DNA from: Novosphingobium sediminis
Lineage (GTDB): Bacteria; Pseudomonadota; Alphaproteobacteria; Sphingomonadales; Sphingomonadaceae
Assembly: GCF_007991615.1 (NCBI RefSeq)
Contig: NZ_BJYR01000014.1
Span: 1 to 64,000 of the forward strand
Direction of reading: 5' to 3'
Length of the DNA stretch: 64,000 nt
Shown here: piece by piece, positions 1 through 8,382 of the stretch
Layout: each line of letters opens with the position of its first letter
Numbering within the stretch: position 1 is the first letter of the stretch
Translations under genes and position numbers: made by a program
The notes under the pieces: generated by a model
Seen by the model: the letters and a program-made list of their open reading frames with translations, nothing else
The model's database searches: none
Told to the model about the DNA's origin: nothing

Positions 1-275
1 TTGAGAAGGAAGCGAAACCGCCGTTCCCTGCCGGTGAAGGGGCATATATGTAGGGGGTTCCGACCCGTCAACGGCTTTCTGCATTTTTTCTGCAACAAGT
101 CCCAAACCCCCCGAAAACTCGGCACTTTGCGAATGTTGCGCAATTGGGAAGAATCCGGTCGCCAGCGAGTTACTTTCGAGAATCGCCAGCAAATCCGGGG
201 ATTCGCATAGATTCGCCAAACGATTCGGTTTCGTAAGCAAAACCTTAAGCGCCTCAGGGTTAGTCCGAATTGGAG
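1..275. other. Upstream intergenic region, no convincing gene
   Basis: This stretch precedes the first glycosyltransferase gene. It is less GC-rich than the genes that follow and contains short runs of T and C and three spaced copies of GATTCG around 200-225. A frame starting with TTG at position 1 stays open for about 70 codons, but its arginine-rich product looks like no protein family. I treat the region as 5' regulatory DNA of the polysaccharide genes. No terminator or promoter could be fixed with confidence. Confidence 0.4.
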
Positions 276-1340
276 ATGACCAGCGATTCCCCCTGGGTGC
301 CCCCTTCCGCAACTACTGAAGGAGGGGCGAGTGTTCCTGACGTGCGCGCGCACGGGGATGCGCGCGTGTCCGTGATCGTGCCTGCCTATGGTGTCGCGCA
401 TCTTCTCGGCGAAGCCCTCACGTCGCTGCAGCGCCAGTCTTTCACCGAGTGGGAATGCATCGTCATCGATGATGGCGCGCCCGATGATGTCGCGGGGGCG
501 GTGGCGCCCTTCCTTGTCGATCCCCGCATCCGCTTTCTCGCGACAGCGAACCACGGTGTCTCGTCGGCGCGCAATACTGCTATCGCCGCCTCCACCGCGC
601 CGCTCGTCGCGCTCCTTGATGGCGACGATCTGTTTCGTCCCGGTTATCTCGCCGCGGTCGTGCCGATCCTCGAGAACGAACCGGACGTCCGCCTTGTCAC
701 CTGCAATGCCTTGATCTTCGGCGCGGTCGCGCGGCTGCGCACCTGCGTGGAACGTCCGCAGCCAATGCACGGCACGCTGGCGCAGGTGCTCGACCGCTCG
801 TTCAACGTCTATATCGGCACCACCTTCCGCCGTGCAGACTTCGACGCGATCGGCGGCTTCGATACGCGCATGGCCCAGTCGGAGGATTTCGATCTGTGGG
901 TGCGGCTGATGATGATCGGCGGCACTGCGCGCTACATCGATACAGTGCTGGGTGAATATCGCGTCCGTCCGGGCAGCGCCTCGGCCAATGCCGGGCGGAT
1001 GCTGCTTGGCAATATCCGCACCTATGAGAAAGCGCGCGCTGCCCTGCCGGCCGGTGCGCCCGAGATCCCATTGCTAGACCGGCTGCTTGCCGACAGCCGC
1101 GCCGCGCTTGACTTCGAGCACGCGATAGATTGCATCGTCGATGGCGATACCAGGCGGGGGCTCGCCGCGCTTCACCGGGCCCGCAGTCAGGTCGGCGGGA
1201 TTACCTGGCAGCTTTCCTTCATGCTCTGGCAACTCTTCCCCGCACTGGCCCGGCCGATGCTGCGCTGGCGCCGCCGCGCCCACAGCCGCGGCGCGGCTGG
1301 ATCCGCGGTCTATCCCAGCTTCCTCGAATCCGAGGGCTGA
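276..1340 (+). CDS. Family 2 glycosyltransferase
   Basis: Predicted GT-A fold glycosyltransferase of 354 residues, probably transferring a sugar from a nucleotide-sugar to a growing surface polysaccharide or lipid-linked glycan at the inner face of the membrane. The nucleotide-binding start VSVIVPAYG lies near residue 32, followed by the acidic pair in VIDDG, the DxD-type motif in LLDGDDL near residue 115, and an SEDFDLW segment that supplies the usual catalytic acid. The C-terminal ~100 residues have no recognised domain. An ATG at 276 is chosen over the TTG at 270, though GGAG sits directly against it, so the start is uncertain. The flippase gene follows two bases later, so the two probably act in one polysaccharide pathway. 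The sugar and acceptor cannot be told. Confidence 0.85.
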   Translation: MTSDSPWVPPSATTEGGASVPDVRAHGDARVSVIVPAYGVAHLLGEALTSLQRQSFTEWECIVIDDGAPDDVAGAVAPFLVDPRIRFLATANHGVSSARNTAIAASTAPLVALLDGDDLFRPGYLAAVVPILENEPDVRLVTCNALIFGAVARLRTCVERPQPMHGTLAQVLDRSFNVYIGTTFRRADFDAIGGFDTRMAQSEDFDLWVRLMMIGGTARYIDTVLGEYRVRPGSASANAGRMLLGNIRTYEKARAALPAGAPEIPLLDRLLADSRAALDFEHAIDCIVDGDTRRGLAALHRARSQVGGITWQLSFMLWQLFPALARPMLRWRRRAHSRGAAGSAVYPSFLESEG

Positions 1341-1342
1341 GC

Positions 1343-2866
1343 ATGACCCGCACCGATCGCCTCATTGCCGAGCTTGCCGAACAGCCGCCCGTCATGTCGG
1401 TCCGCACCGCGGCTGCATGGGCGTTGGTCTCGCAATACTCCTCCTTCGCGATCCAGTTCGCCACGAGCGTCGTCCTCGCGCGCTGGTTCATCACCCCGGC
1501 CGAGCTTGGCCTGTTCTCGATTGCCTTTGCCGCGATCACGCTCGTCGCATTCCTGCAGGACTTCGGCGTCACCCGCTACATCAATGGCGAGCGCGATCTT
1601 ACTGCGGAAAAGCTCCACACCGCCTTCACCGTCTCGGTCGCCTTTGCCTGGGGCATTGCGCTCCTTGCCATTCTCGCCTCTGGTCCGATCGCCGCGTTCT
1701 ATCACGATCCCGCGATGCGCCCGGTGGCACTGGTGATCGCCTGCTCCTATCTTCTGGTTCCGCTGGCGATCGTTCCGCAGGCAACTTGCCAGCGGCGGAT
1801 GGACTACAAGTCCAACACCATGATCGAGGTCGGCTCCGCCATCGCCAATGCCGGTGTCGCGATCACGCTGGCTCTGTTCGGCTATGGCGCGCTGGCCCTC
1901 GCGTGGGGCGCCTTTGCCCAGCAAGCGGCGCGGCTGATCGTCAGCCAATGGCGCGCAGGGCTCATGTTGCCGTGGCCGCTGCGGATCGAAGGCGCGGCCC
2001 CGGTGTTCCGGCTGGGCGGTACCAACAGCGCGCAGGCCATGTGCAATTCGATCACCGGCCGTGCTCCCGAGCTCGTCATCGGCCGCCTCATCGACAACGT
2101 CGCGGTCGGCCTGTTCGCCCGCGCCTCGGGCCTTGCGCTGCAGCTGCGCCTGCTCGTTGCGGGCGCGGTAACCGGTGTGTTCTATCCCGCCTTCCGCCGC
2201 GTACGCGACAACGGGGAGCCGCTCGGCCCGCCATACTTGCGCGTGGTTGCTGCTTACACCGGGGTGACATGGCCAGCGATGGCGGGCATCGCCGTCCTCG
2301 CCGAGCCGATCATCCACCTCCTCTATGGGGAGCGGTGGCTTGCCGCTGCGCCGCTGCTTGGCTGGGTCGCGCTCTCGCAGCTCTGCTATGTCGCCATTCC
2401 GCTCAATGGCGATCTGCCCGTGCTGTTGGGCCGGATGCGCAGCCTGCTTCACCGCAACCTCGCCGAGACCGCCGCATCGGTGCTCCTCCTTGCGCTGACG
2501 GCACCATTCGGCCTGATCTGGGTTGCCATCTCGCGTTTTGGCCATGGCATAGTGTTCATGCTCATCTATGCGCCGTTCATGCGGGAGTTGCTCGGTTTCC
2601 GCTGGCGTGAGCTGGCTGTCATCTACCTGCGCAGCCTCGTGGTAACCGCCGCCGCGATCTTGCCGGTCCTGGTGGGCTATCACGCATGGGCGCCGCCGGC
2701 CGAGGCTGGCGCGCTGCAAATGCTGGTCACTGCCAGTGCCGGGGCGCTGCTCTGGCTCATCGCACTTCGCCTGATCGGCCACTCGCTGTTTGCCGAGATC
2801 ACCGGGCTTCTCGGCGAACTTCTCGGCGCAATCCGCCTCCGCCGCGTGGAACCCGCAAGACCCTGA
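1343..2866 (+). CDS. Polysaccharide/lipopolysaccharide flippase (PST/Wzx family)
   Basis: Integral membrane protein of 507 residues with about a dozen hydrophobic segments, matching polysaccharide biosynthesis (Wzx/PST) transporters. These flip undecaprenyl-linked oligosaccharides across the inner membrane. The N-terminal third includes the family-typical QFGVTRYI-like segment (here QDFGVTRYI) after two helices. The ATG at 1343 lies two bases after the stop of the glycosyltransferase. The frame is open upstream to 1130, but that part is only a shadow of the glycosyltransferase. The pairing argues for a surface-glycan locus that starts left of the window. Substrate unknown. Confidence 0.85.
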   Translation: MTRTDRLIAELAEQPPVMSVRTAAAWALVSQYSSFAIQFATSVVLARWFITPAELGLFSIAFAAITLVAFLQDFGVTRYINGERDLTAEKLHTAFTVSVAFAWGIALLAILASGPIAAFYHDPAMRPVALVIACSYLLVPLAIVPQATCQRRMDYKSNTMIEVGSAIANAGVAITLALFGYGALALAWGAFAQQAARLIVSQWRAGLMLPWPLRIEGAAPVFRLGGTNSAQAMCNSITGRAPELVIGRLIDNVAVGLFARASGLALQLRLLVAGAVTGVFYPAFRRVRDNGEPLGPPYLRVVAAYTGVTWPAMAGIAVLAEPIIHLLYGERWLAAAPLLGWVALSQLCYVAIPLNGDLPVLLGRMRSLLHRNLAETAASVLLLALTAPFGLIWVAISRFGHGIVFMLIYAPFMRELLGFRWRELAVIYLRSLVVTAAAILPVLVGYHAWAPPAEAGALQMLVTASAGALLWLIALRLIGHSLFAEITGLLGELLGAIRLRRVEPARP

Positions 2867-2922
2867 AATACATAGGCAGCGCCCAAGGAAAGGCGTATGC
2901 TCCGGCGCAGGAGAAGGACGCC

Positions 2923-3837
2923 ATGGGTCTGCTCGCACTCGCATCAGCCGGCGCGCTTGCGCTGGCCACACCCGCACCGGTGCCTCCGGCAGAGGCCGGG
3001 TCGGGCGCGGTCGACGTCGTCAAGGCCGATATCGATCGGCACGACCGCATGACGGTCCCGGTCCGGATCGGTCAGGCTGGCCCTTACGATTTCCTCGTCG
3101 ATACCGGCGCCGAACGAACCGTGCTCGCCCGCGATATTGCCACGCGGCTCCAGTTGCCGATGTCCGGCAAGGGCCTTCTCATCGGCATCGCCGGCACGCA
3201 GAGCGTCGATCTTGTCGAAGTCGACGAAATCAACCTCGGCCGCCGCAGCTTCTACGGCCTCACCGCCCCGCTGCTCGAAAGCAACAATATCGGCGCGGAT
3301 GGCATCATCGGGCTCGACAGTCTGCAAGACCAGCGCGTCCTCCTCGATTTCGCCAAGAAGCGCATGACCATCGGCGATGCGATGCAGCTCGGCGGCAGCC
3401 GCGGGTTCGAAATCATCGTCCAGGCCAGGCGCCGCTCGGGCCAGCTCATCATGACCAACGCTCTGATCGACGGCGTCCGCACAGATATCGTGATCGACAC
3501 CGGCTCCGATACCTCGATCGGTAACCGCGCGCTGCAGAAGGCGCTGGCCCGCCGCCACAAGGGCGAAACGACCGAGCTTCAGTCCGTTACCGGGCAGACC
3601 ATCATGGCCGATATCGCCATGGCCCGCACAGTGAAGCTCGGCACGATGACGATGAGCAATTCGATGCTCGTGTTTGCCGATACCCCCGCCTTCGAGAAGC
3701 TCGAGATGGTGAAGCGCCCGGCGATGTTCATGGGCATGAACCAATTGAAGCTGTTCCACCGCGTCGCCATCGACTTTTCGACCAAGCGGATCCTGTTCGA
3801 TCTGCCGGACAACGCGGAAATCCCGATCCGGTTCTGA
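2923..3837 (+). CDS. Retropepsin-like aspartic protease with two DTG half-domains
   Basis: Exported protein of 304 residues. It has a short hydrophobic N-terminus (residues 1-25, small and Ala-rich) and two copies of the clan AA catalytic signature: FLVDTGAERT with Asp60, and IVIDTGSDTS with Asp192. Each is followed by the typical hydrophobic strand, and a flap-like MGMNQL segment comes late. Retropepsins normally dimerise. Two half-domains in one chain could form a pepsin-like pseudo-dimer. The ATG at 2923 is favoured by the GGAGAAGGA ribosome site just upstream. It lies 56 bases downstream of the flippase and may be co-transcribed, but a role in glycan processing is only a guess. Periplasmic or membrane-associated location is inferred. 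Confidence 0.8.
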   Translation: MGLLALASAGALALATPAPVPPAEAGSGAVDVVKADIDRHDRMTVPVRIGQAGPYDFLVDTGAERTVLARDIATRLQLPMSGKGLLIGIAGTQSVDLVEVDEINLGRRSFYGLTAPLLESNNIGADGIIGLDSLQDQRVLLDFAKKRMTIGDAMQLGGSRGFEIIVQARRRSGQLIMTNALIDGVRTDIVIDTGSDTSIGNRALQKALARRHKGETTELQSVTGQTIMADIAMARTVKLGTMTMSNSMLVFADTPAFEKLEMVKRPAMFMGMNQLKLFHRVAIDFSTKRILFDLPDNAEIPIRF

Positions 3838-3877
3838 GGTGCCTTCATTCACGAATGCCCCGCTTTTCCGGCGTCAT

Positions 3878-3986
3878 CCCCAACCCGCTGATGCTGAGCT
3901 CATCCTGAGCCTGCCGAAGGACGAAGCATCTTGGGCGGCGGTCGTGCCAGCACCCTTCGGCAAGCTCAGGGTGAGCGGGGTTGGGA
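3878..3986. repeat. Interspersed palindromic repeat, family 1, copy A
   Basis: Imperfect inverted repeat between the protease gene and the Atm1-type exporter. The left arm begins CAACCCGCTGATGCTGAGCT and the right arm ends CAAGCTCAGGGTGAGCGGGG. The same arms occur near 8291, 37561 and 43039. The element is non-coding and may act as a transcription terminator or RNA-stabilising hairpin. Confidence 0.85.
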
Positions 3987-4056
3987 TGAAGGCGTAAGAG
4001 GCGGAAAAACCCCATAAGCACTGGCGAAACGCGCCAAACCTCCTATCTGAAGGCTC

Positions 4057-5907
4057 ATGCCGCCAGATACCGCAACCAACACTGCAGATGCCCGCCACGA
4101 TGGCTGGGGCACGCTTCGCCGCTTCCTGCCCTACCTCTGGCCGCGCGATAACCCGGTGCTCAGGCGACGCATCATCGGCGCCACGCTGCTGATCCTCGCG
4201 GCGAAGGCGACCACCCTCGCCCTCCCCTATGCCTACAAGCGCGCCATCGATGCGATGAGCCTGCCGGGCGGCGTTCAGGGCCTTGGCCCCGGCACGACCA
4301 GCGGCGCCTACGCCATCGCGCTTGCCTTCGTCCTCGCCTATGCGCTCGGCCGGTTCAGCGGCGTCGCCTTCGACAACCTGCGCAACATCGTGTTCGAGCG
4401 CGTCGGGCAGGATGCCACCCGCGCGCTGGCAGAAGACGTGTTCGGCCGCCTTCACAAGCTGTCGCTGCGCTTCCACCTCGCCCGCCGCACCGGCGAAGTC
4501 ACCAAGGTGATCGAGCGCGGCACCAAGAGCATCGACGTGATGCTCTATTTCCTGCTGTTCAACATCGCGCCCACGGTGATCGAACTCGCCGCTGTCGCGA
4601 TCATCTTCTACATCAGCTTCGGCTGGCCGCTCGTTGCCGCCACCGCGCTCGCCGTCGTGCTCTATGCCTGGACCACGCGCACGATTACCGAATGGCGCAA
4701 TGCCCTGCGTGAGAAGATGAACCGGCTCGACGGGCAGGCCATGGCCCGCGCGGTCGATTCGCTGCTCAACTATGAGACGGTGAAGTACTTCGCCGCCGAA
4801 GCGCGCGAGGAAGCCCGCTACGCGCAGGCCACCCGCGCCTATGCCGATGCGGCGGTGAAGAGCGAGAACTCGCTTGGCCTGCTCAACATCGCGCAGGCGC
4901 TTATCGTCAACCTGCTGATGGCGGGCGCGATGGCCTACACCGTGTGGGGCTGGTCGCAGGGCCGACTCACGGTAGGCGATGTCGTCTTCGTCAACACCTA
5001 CCTCACCCAATTGTTCCGCCCGCTCGACATGCTCGGCATGGTCTACCGCACCATCCGCCAGGGCCTGATCGACATGGCCGCCATGTTCAAGCTGATGGAC
5101 GAGCCGCAGGAAGTGGCGGATGCGCCCGGCGCCCCTGCCCTCCTGATCCGCCAGCCCACAGTCGTGTTCGACAATGTCACGTTCGGCTACGACCCGGACC
5201 GCACGATCCTCCATGGCCTGAACCTCGAGATCGCCGCCGGCAGCAAGGTGGCCATCGTCGGCCCCTCGGGCGCGGGCAAGTCAACCATCGCGCGGCTGCT
5301 GTTCCGCTTCTATGATCCGCAGGCCGGGCGCATCCTGATCGACGGACAGGACATCCGTCTTGTCACGCAAGTTTCCTTGCGCGCCGCACTCGGCATCGTT
5401 CCGCAGGATTCAGTCCTGTTCAACGATACCATCGGCTACAATATCGCCTACGGGCGCGACGGCGCCGGCCCTGCCGATGTCGAAGCCGCCGCCCGCGCTG
5501 CCGCGCTGATGCCGCTGATTGATCGCCTCCCCAAGCGCTTCGAAACCGAAGTCGGCGAACGCGGCCTCAAGCTTTCGGGCGGCGAGAAGCAGCGCGTCGC
5601 CATCGCGCGCACGCTGGTCAAGAACCCGCCCATCGTCCTCTTCGACGAAGCGACCAGCGCGCTCGATACCCGCACCGAGCAGGACATCCTGTCCACCATG
5701 CGCGGCCTTGCCGAGCAGCGCACCACGATCTCGATCGCGCACCGCCTTTCGACTATCGCCGATTCCGACCGCATCTTCGTGCTCGATCAGGGCCGCCTCG
5801 TCGAAAGCGGCGGCCACCTCGAACTGCTGCGCCGCGACGGCCTCTACGCCGAGATGTGGAACCGGCAGGCCGCCGAGCAGGCAGACCTCAGCGAAGCGGC
5901 GGAGTAG
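4057..5907 (+). CDS. atm1: Atm1-type ABC exporter (fused permease and ATPase)
   Basis: Homodimeric ABC half-transporter of 616 residues, from memory very close to the Novosphingobium aromaticivorans Atm1 protein of known structure. That family exports glutathione-linked species and protects against heavy metals, and is related to mitochondrial Atm1 and ABCB7. Six membrane helices occupy residues ~30-330, with conserved segments such as KLSLRFHLARRTGEV and ARAVDSLLNYETVKYF. The nucleotide-binding domain shows Walker A GPSGAGKST (~residue 403), the signature LSGGEKQR (~508), Walker B IVLFDEATSAL and the switch histidine in SIAHRL. All catalytic motifs are intact. A small secreted protein follows 12 bases later. 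The start is the ATG at 4057, matching the MPP N-terminus of the relative. Confidence 0.93.
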   Translation: MPPDTATNTADARHDGWGTLRRFLPYLWPRDNPVLRRRIIGATLLILAAKATTLALPYAYKRAIDAMSLPGGVQGLGPGTTSGAYAIALAFVLAYALGRFSGVAFDNLRNIVFERVGQDATRALAEDVFGRLHKLSLRFHLARRTGEVTKVIERGTKSIDVMLYFLLFNIAPTVIELAAVAIIFYISFGWPLVAATALAVVLYAWTTRTITEWRNALREKMNRLDGQAMARAVDSLLNYETVKYFAAEAREEARYAQATRAYADAAVKSENSLGLLNIAQALIVNLLMAGAMAYTVWGWSQGRLTVGDVVFVNTYLTQLFRPLDMLGMVYRTIRQGLIDMAAMFKLMDEPQEVADAPGAPALLIRQPTVVFDNVTFGYDPDRTILHGLNLEIAAGSKVAIVGPSGAGKSTIARLLFRFYDPQAGRILIDGQDIRLVTQVSLRAALGIVPQDSVLFNDTIGYNIAYGRDGAGPADVEAAARAAALMPLIDRLPKRFETEVGERGLKLSGGEKQRVAIARTLVKNPPIVLFDEATSALDTRTEQDILSTMRGLAEQRTTISIAHRLSTIADSDRIFVLDQGRLVESGGHLELLRRDGLYAEMWNRQAAEQADLSEAAE

Positions 5908-5919
5908 GCAAGGCGGGCG

Positions 5920-6573
5920 ATGCTCTCTCTCGCCCTCTTCCTTGCCGCCCTGCAGGCCGAACTTGCGCCGCCGCCGCCGGTACCCTGCGCTGACAAGGGC
6001 GGCCTGCTGCCCGGTACCGGCCTCTGCCGCGCCGATGCGCTCGCCCGGCTACCACGCGGCGCGTGGGCTCCTCCGCAAGGCTGCGATGTCACCGCTCAGG
6101 AAGCCCAACTCACCGGCGGCCGCTGGCTGCTCTACGCTGCACAGCGCTGCGGCGAGAAGACCGCCCGCCTCACGGTAACGCCACAGCAAGGTGGCGCGCT
6201 CGTGCTGCGCTATGCCGAAACCGCCCGCAATACCGAGCTCATGGGCCGCAAGGCGCTGACCATCGTCGAAAGCAATCCGGCGCACCTCGCGGTCTACACC
6301 CTCGCCTCCGCCGGCCTGCCCCAGCCCCAGACCCAGCGCTGCGCCCTGCGCACGCCGCGCGGCGAGGGTTATCCCTACGATGCCTTTGTCTACGATCTCG
6401 CCGCCAGCGAATCCCGCGTGACTGCCGCACTGGACCTGCCCTGCGGTCCCTTTGGCCGTTCCGCCTGGCCTGATACCTACTGGCGCCTCTTCTCCGGCAT
6501 CGGCGTCTATTTCCAGTCCGCCGGTGACCGGCCCGAGTTCGATCCGGAAAGCCTGACGGTGTTCAAGCCCTGA
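5920..6573 (+). CDS. Hypothetical exported protein
   Basis: Protein of 217 residues with a cleavable-looking N-terminus (MLSLALFLAALQAEL) and four to six cysteines in the mature part (CADKG, GLCRAD, GCDVT, RCGEK, RCALR, LPCGPF), which could form disulfides in the periplasm. No known domain was recognised. It begins 12 bases after the Atm1-type exporter and is probably in the same transcript, so a role in the periplasmic side of that transport is possible but unsupported. Codon use is like its neighbours. Confidence 0.65.
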   Translation: MLSLALFLAALQAELAPPPPVPCADKGGLLPGTGLCRADALARLPRGAWAPPQGCDVTAQEAQLTGGRWLLYAAQRCGEKTARLTVTPQQGGALVLRYAETARNTELMGRKALTIVESNPAHLAVYTLASAGLPQPQTQRCALRTPRGEGYPYDAFVYDLAASESRVTAALDLPCGPFGRSAWPDTYWRLFSGIGVYFQSAGDRPEFDPESLTVFKP

Positions 6574-6595
6574 GCCAGCGCTCAGCCGCCCGCGC

Positions 6596-6796
6596 TCACT
6601 TCACCACATCGGCCTCGTGCCAAACAACCGCCTGCGCCGCCTTCATGCAGCCGCCCTCCTCGTCCCACGTGATCGTGGGCGAACCATAAAGCCGCCAGCC
6701 CTGCATCAGCGCTTCCGAAACGCGCTCGCAAAAGGCGCGGTCGTCCTTTCCGGTGAGAAGGCGGTAGATCGGGCGGTCATCGGGGGTCGTGTACAT
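6596..6796 (-). CDS. DUF1737 small protein
   Basis: Small protein of 66 residues matching DUF1737: a YRLLTG start, a conserved Phe-Cys pair (AFCERV), the GWRLYGSPT core and a final QAVVW strand. Members are single-domain cytosolic proteins of unknown function common in proteobacteria. The frame is open further upstream, but that part is a shadow of the transporter gene, so the ATG at 6796 giving MYTTPDDRPIY is chosen. The gene points away from the peptide transporter at 6889, with about 90 bases between them that must hold both promoters. Confidence 0.75.
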   Translation of the reverse strand: MYTTPDDRPIYRLLTGKDDRAFCERVSEALMQGWRLYGSPTITWDEEGGCMKAAQAVVWHEADVVK

Positions 6797-6888
6797 CCCC
6801 GTACCATAGGGCAATAAGCCCGGAGACGCACCGGCAATCCTTGCATTCTCCGCCGCTTGGGGCACCTTCCGCCGCGCGGAGGGCAGCA

Positions 6889-8265
6889 ATGGACGCAAAT
6901 ACGGCAGCGGGTACACCCGAAAACGGCGATCTGTTCGGCCAGCCCAAGGGCCTCTGGGTGCTCGCCAGCACGGAGTTCTGGGACCGCATCTCGTTTCACG
7001 GCATGGTCGCCATGCTCGTGCTCTACATGACCGGCGACTTGCTGCTGCACCCAGACCGCGTCGCCACGATCATCGGCTTCGCGCCCTATCGCGCCGCGCT
7101 CGAGGCCCTTTCGGGCACGCTGAGCCCGCAGGCGCTCGCGCTGCAAACTTTCGGCTATTACTACGCCTGCGTGACCGGCCTGCCGCTGATCGGCGGCTGG
7201 ATGGGCGACCGCGTGATCGGCCGCAAGCTCGCAGTCGGCGGCGGCGCCGCGATGATGACGGCGGGCCACTTCGCCCTCGCCTTTGACCGCACGTTCCTCA
7301 TCGCACTCGTGCTCCTGATGTGCGGCGCGGGGCTCCTGCGCGGCAATCTCTCGGCGCAGATCAAGTCGCTCTATGCCGATGGCGACCCGCGCGAGGTCAA
7401 CGCCTTCCAGTACTACTACCTCGGCATCAATTTCGGCGCCGCCGCCGCACCGATCCTCAGCGGCAGCGTCGCCGCGATCTGGGGCTGGCATGCGGGCTTT
7501 GCCGTCGCGGGCTTTGGCATGCTGATCGGCCTCGCGCTCTACCTCGCCGGCCAGCGCTGGCTCCCCGCCGAACAGCAACGCGCCCGCGCGCCTTCGGGCA
7601 AACGAGCCTCCCTCACCCCCGGCGAGCGCCGCCGCGTCTTCGGCCTGCTCCTTATCTGGCCGCTCGTCGTCGGATACTGGACCGCGCAGGCGCAGATCTG
7701 GAACGTCTACAATATCTGGCTGCGCGACACGGTGAACCTCGACGTCGGCGGTTTCTCCGTCCCCGTCCCGTGGTTCCAATCGCTCGATGGCCTCGCGCCG
7801 GGCCTGTTCATCCCGCTCGTGCTGTGGATCTGGAGCCTTCAGGCAAAGCGCGGCCGCGAACCGGATGTGCTGACCAAGCTTGCCATCGGCAGCGTGATCT
7901 TCGGCCTCAGCGTCGGCCTGCTCGCCGCCGGACCGCTGCTTGCCAACGCGCAGGGCCGCGCGCCCATCGCGCTGCCGCTGCTATTCCACATCACCTCGAA
8001 CTTCGGCGCGATGTACTACGCCCCCGTCATCCTTGGCCTCTACGGCACCCGCGCCCCGCAGTCCTTGCGCGGCACGCTGGTCGGCGTGAATTACATGGCC
8101 GTTGCCGCCGGCAGCGTCCTCAGCGGCTGGATGGGGGGCCTCTACGAATCGATGGGCCCCGCCCCATTCTGGCTCCTCAATGCCGCGATCTGCACCGGCG
8201 CAGGCCTTGCCATCGCCCTGTTCGCACCGGCGCTGAACCGCCTGCTCGCGCAGGATGAGGGCTAG
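6889..8265 (+). CDS. Proton-dependent oligopeptide transporter (POT/PTR2 family)
   Basis: Major-facilitator-type symporter of 458 residues with about 14 membrane segments, taking up di- and tripeptides with protons. The family signature is visible: the ExF/ER-like helix 1 start (TEFWDRISFHGM), GGWMGDRVIGRK between helices 2 and 3, and the FQYYYLGINFGA motif in helix 5. The ATG at 6889 follows a GGAGGG ribosome site. It is preferred over the upstream TTG. The next gene, hslU, converges on it and the gap holds a palindromic repeat. Confidence 0.88.
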   Translation: MDANTAAGTPENGDLFGQPKGLWVLASTEFWDRISFHGMVAMLVLYMTGDLLLHPDRVATIIGFAPYRAALEALSGTLSPQALALQTFGYYYACVTGLPLIGGWMGDRVIGRKLAVGGGAAMMTAGHFALAFDRTFLIALVLLMCGAGLLRGNLSAQIKSLYADGDPREVNAFQYYYLGINFGAAAAPILSGSVAAIWGWHAGFAVAGFGMLIGLALYLAGQRWLPAEQQRARAPSGKRASLTPGERRRVFGLLLIWPLVVGYWTAQAQIWNVYNIWLRDTVNLDVGGFSVPVPWFQSLDGLAPGLFIPLVLWIWSLQAKRGREPDVLTKLAIGSVIFGLSVGLLAAGPLLANAQGRAPIALPLLFHITSNFGAMYYAPVILGLYGTRAPQSLRGTLVGVNYMAVAAGSVLSGWMGGLYESMGPAPFWLLNAAICTGAGLAIALFAPALNRLLAQDEG

Positions 8266-8290
8266 GAACCCCTACGCCTCACCCACCAGA

Positions 8291-8368
8291 CCCGCTCATG
8301 CTGAGCTTGTCGAAGCATCAGCCGCAACGGCCGCGCCAGCACCCTTCGACAAGCTCAGGGTGAGCGGG
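8291..8368. repeat. Interspersed palindromic repeat, family 1, copy B
   Basis: This is the cleanest copy of the family. A perfect 15-base inverted repeat, CTGAGCTTGTCGAAG at 8301-8315 and its complement at 8344-8358, is flanked by CCCGCTCATG and GGGTGAGCGGG. It sits between the convergent peptide transporter and hslU genes, so it may serve as a two-way terminator. Confidence 0.9.
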
Positions 8369-8382
8369 GATCGCTTGCAGGA

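Noticed and set aside
1..210. TTG-started frame at the left edge
   Set aside because: Arg-rich, no ribosome site and no homology; it may be cut by the edge but gives no protein signal.
1310..2977. Long antisense frame opposite the flippase gene
   Set aside because: Low-complexity charged product with no family resemblance. The sense frame is a clear transporter.
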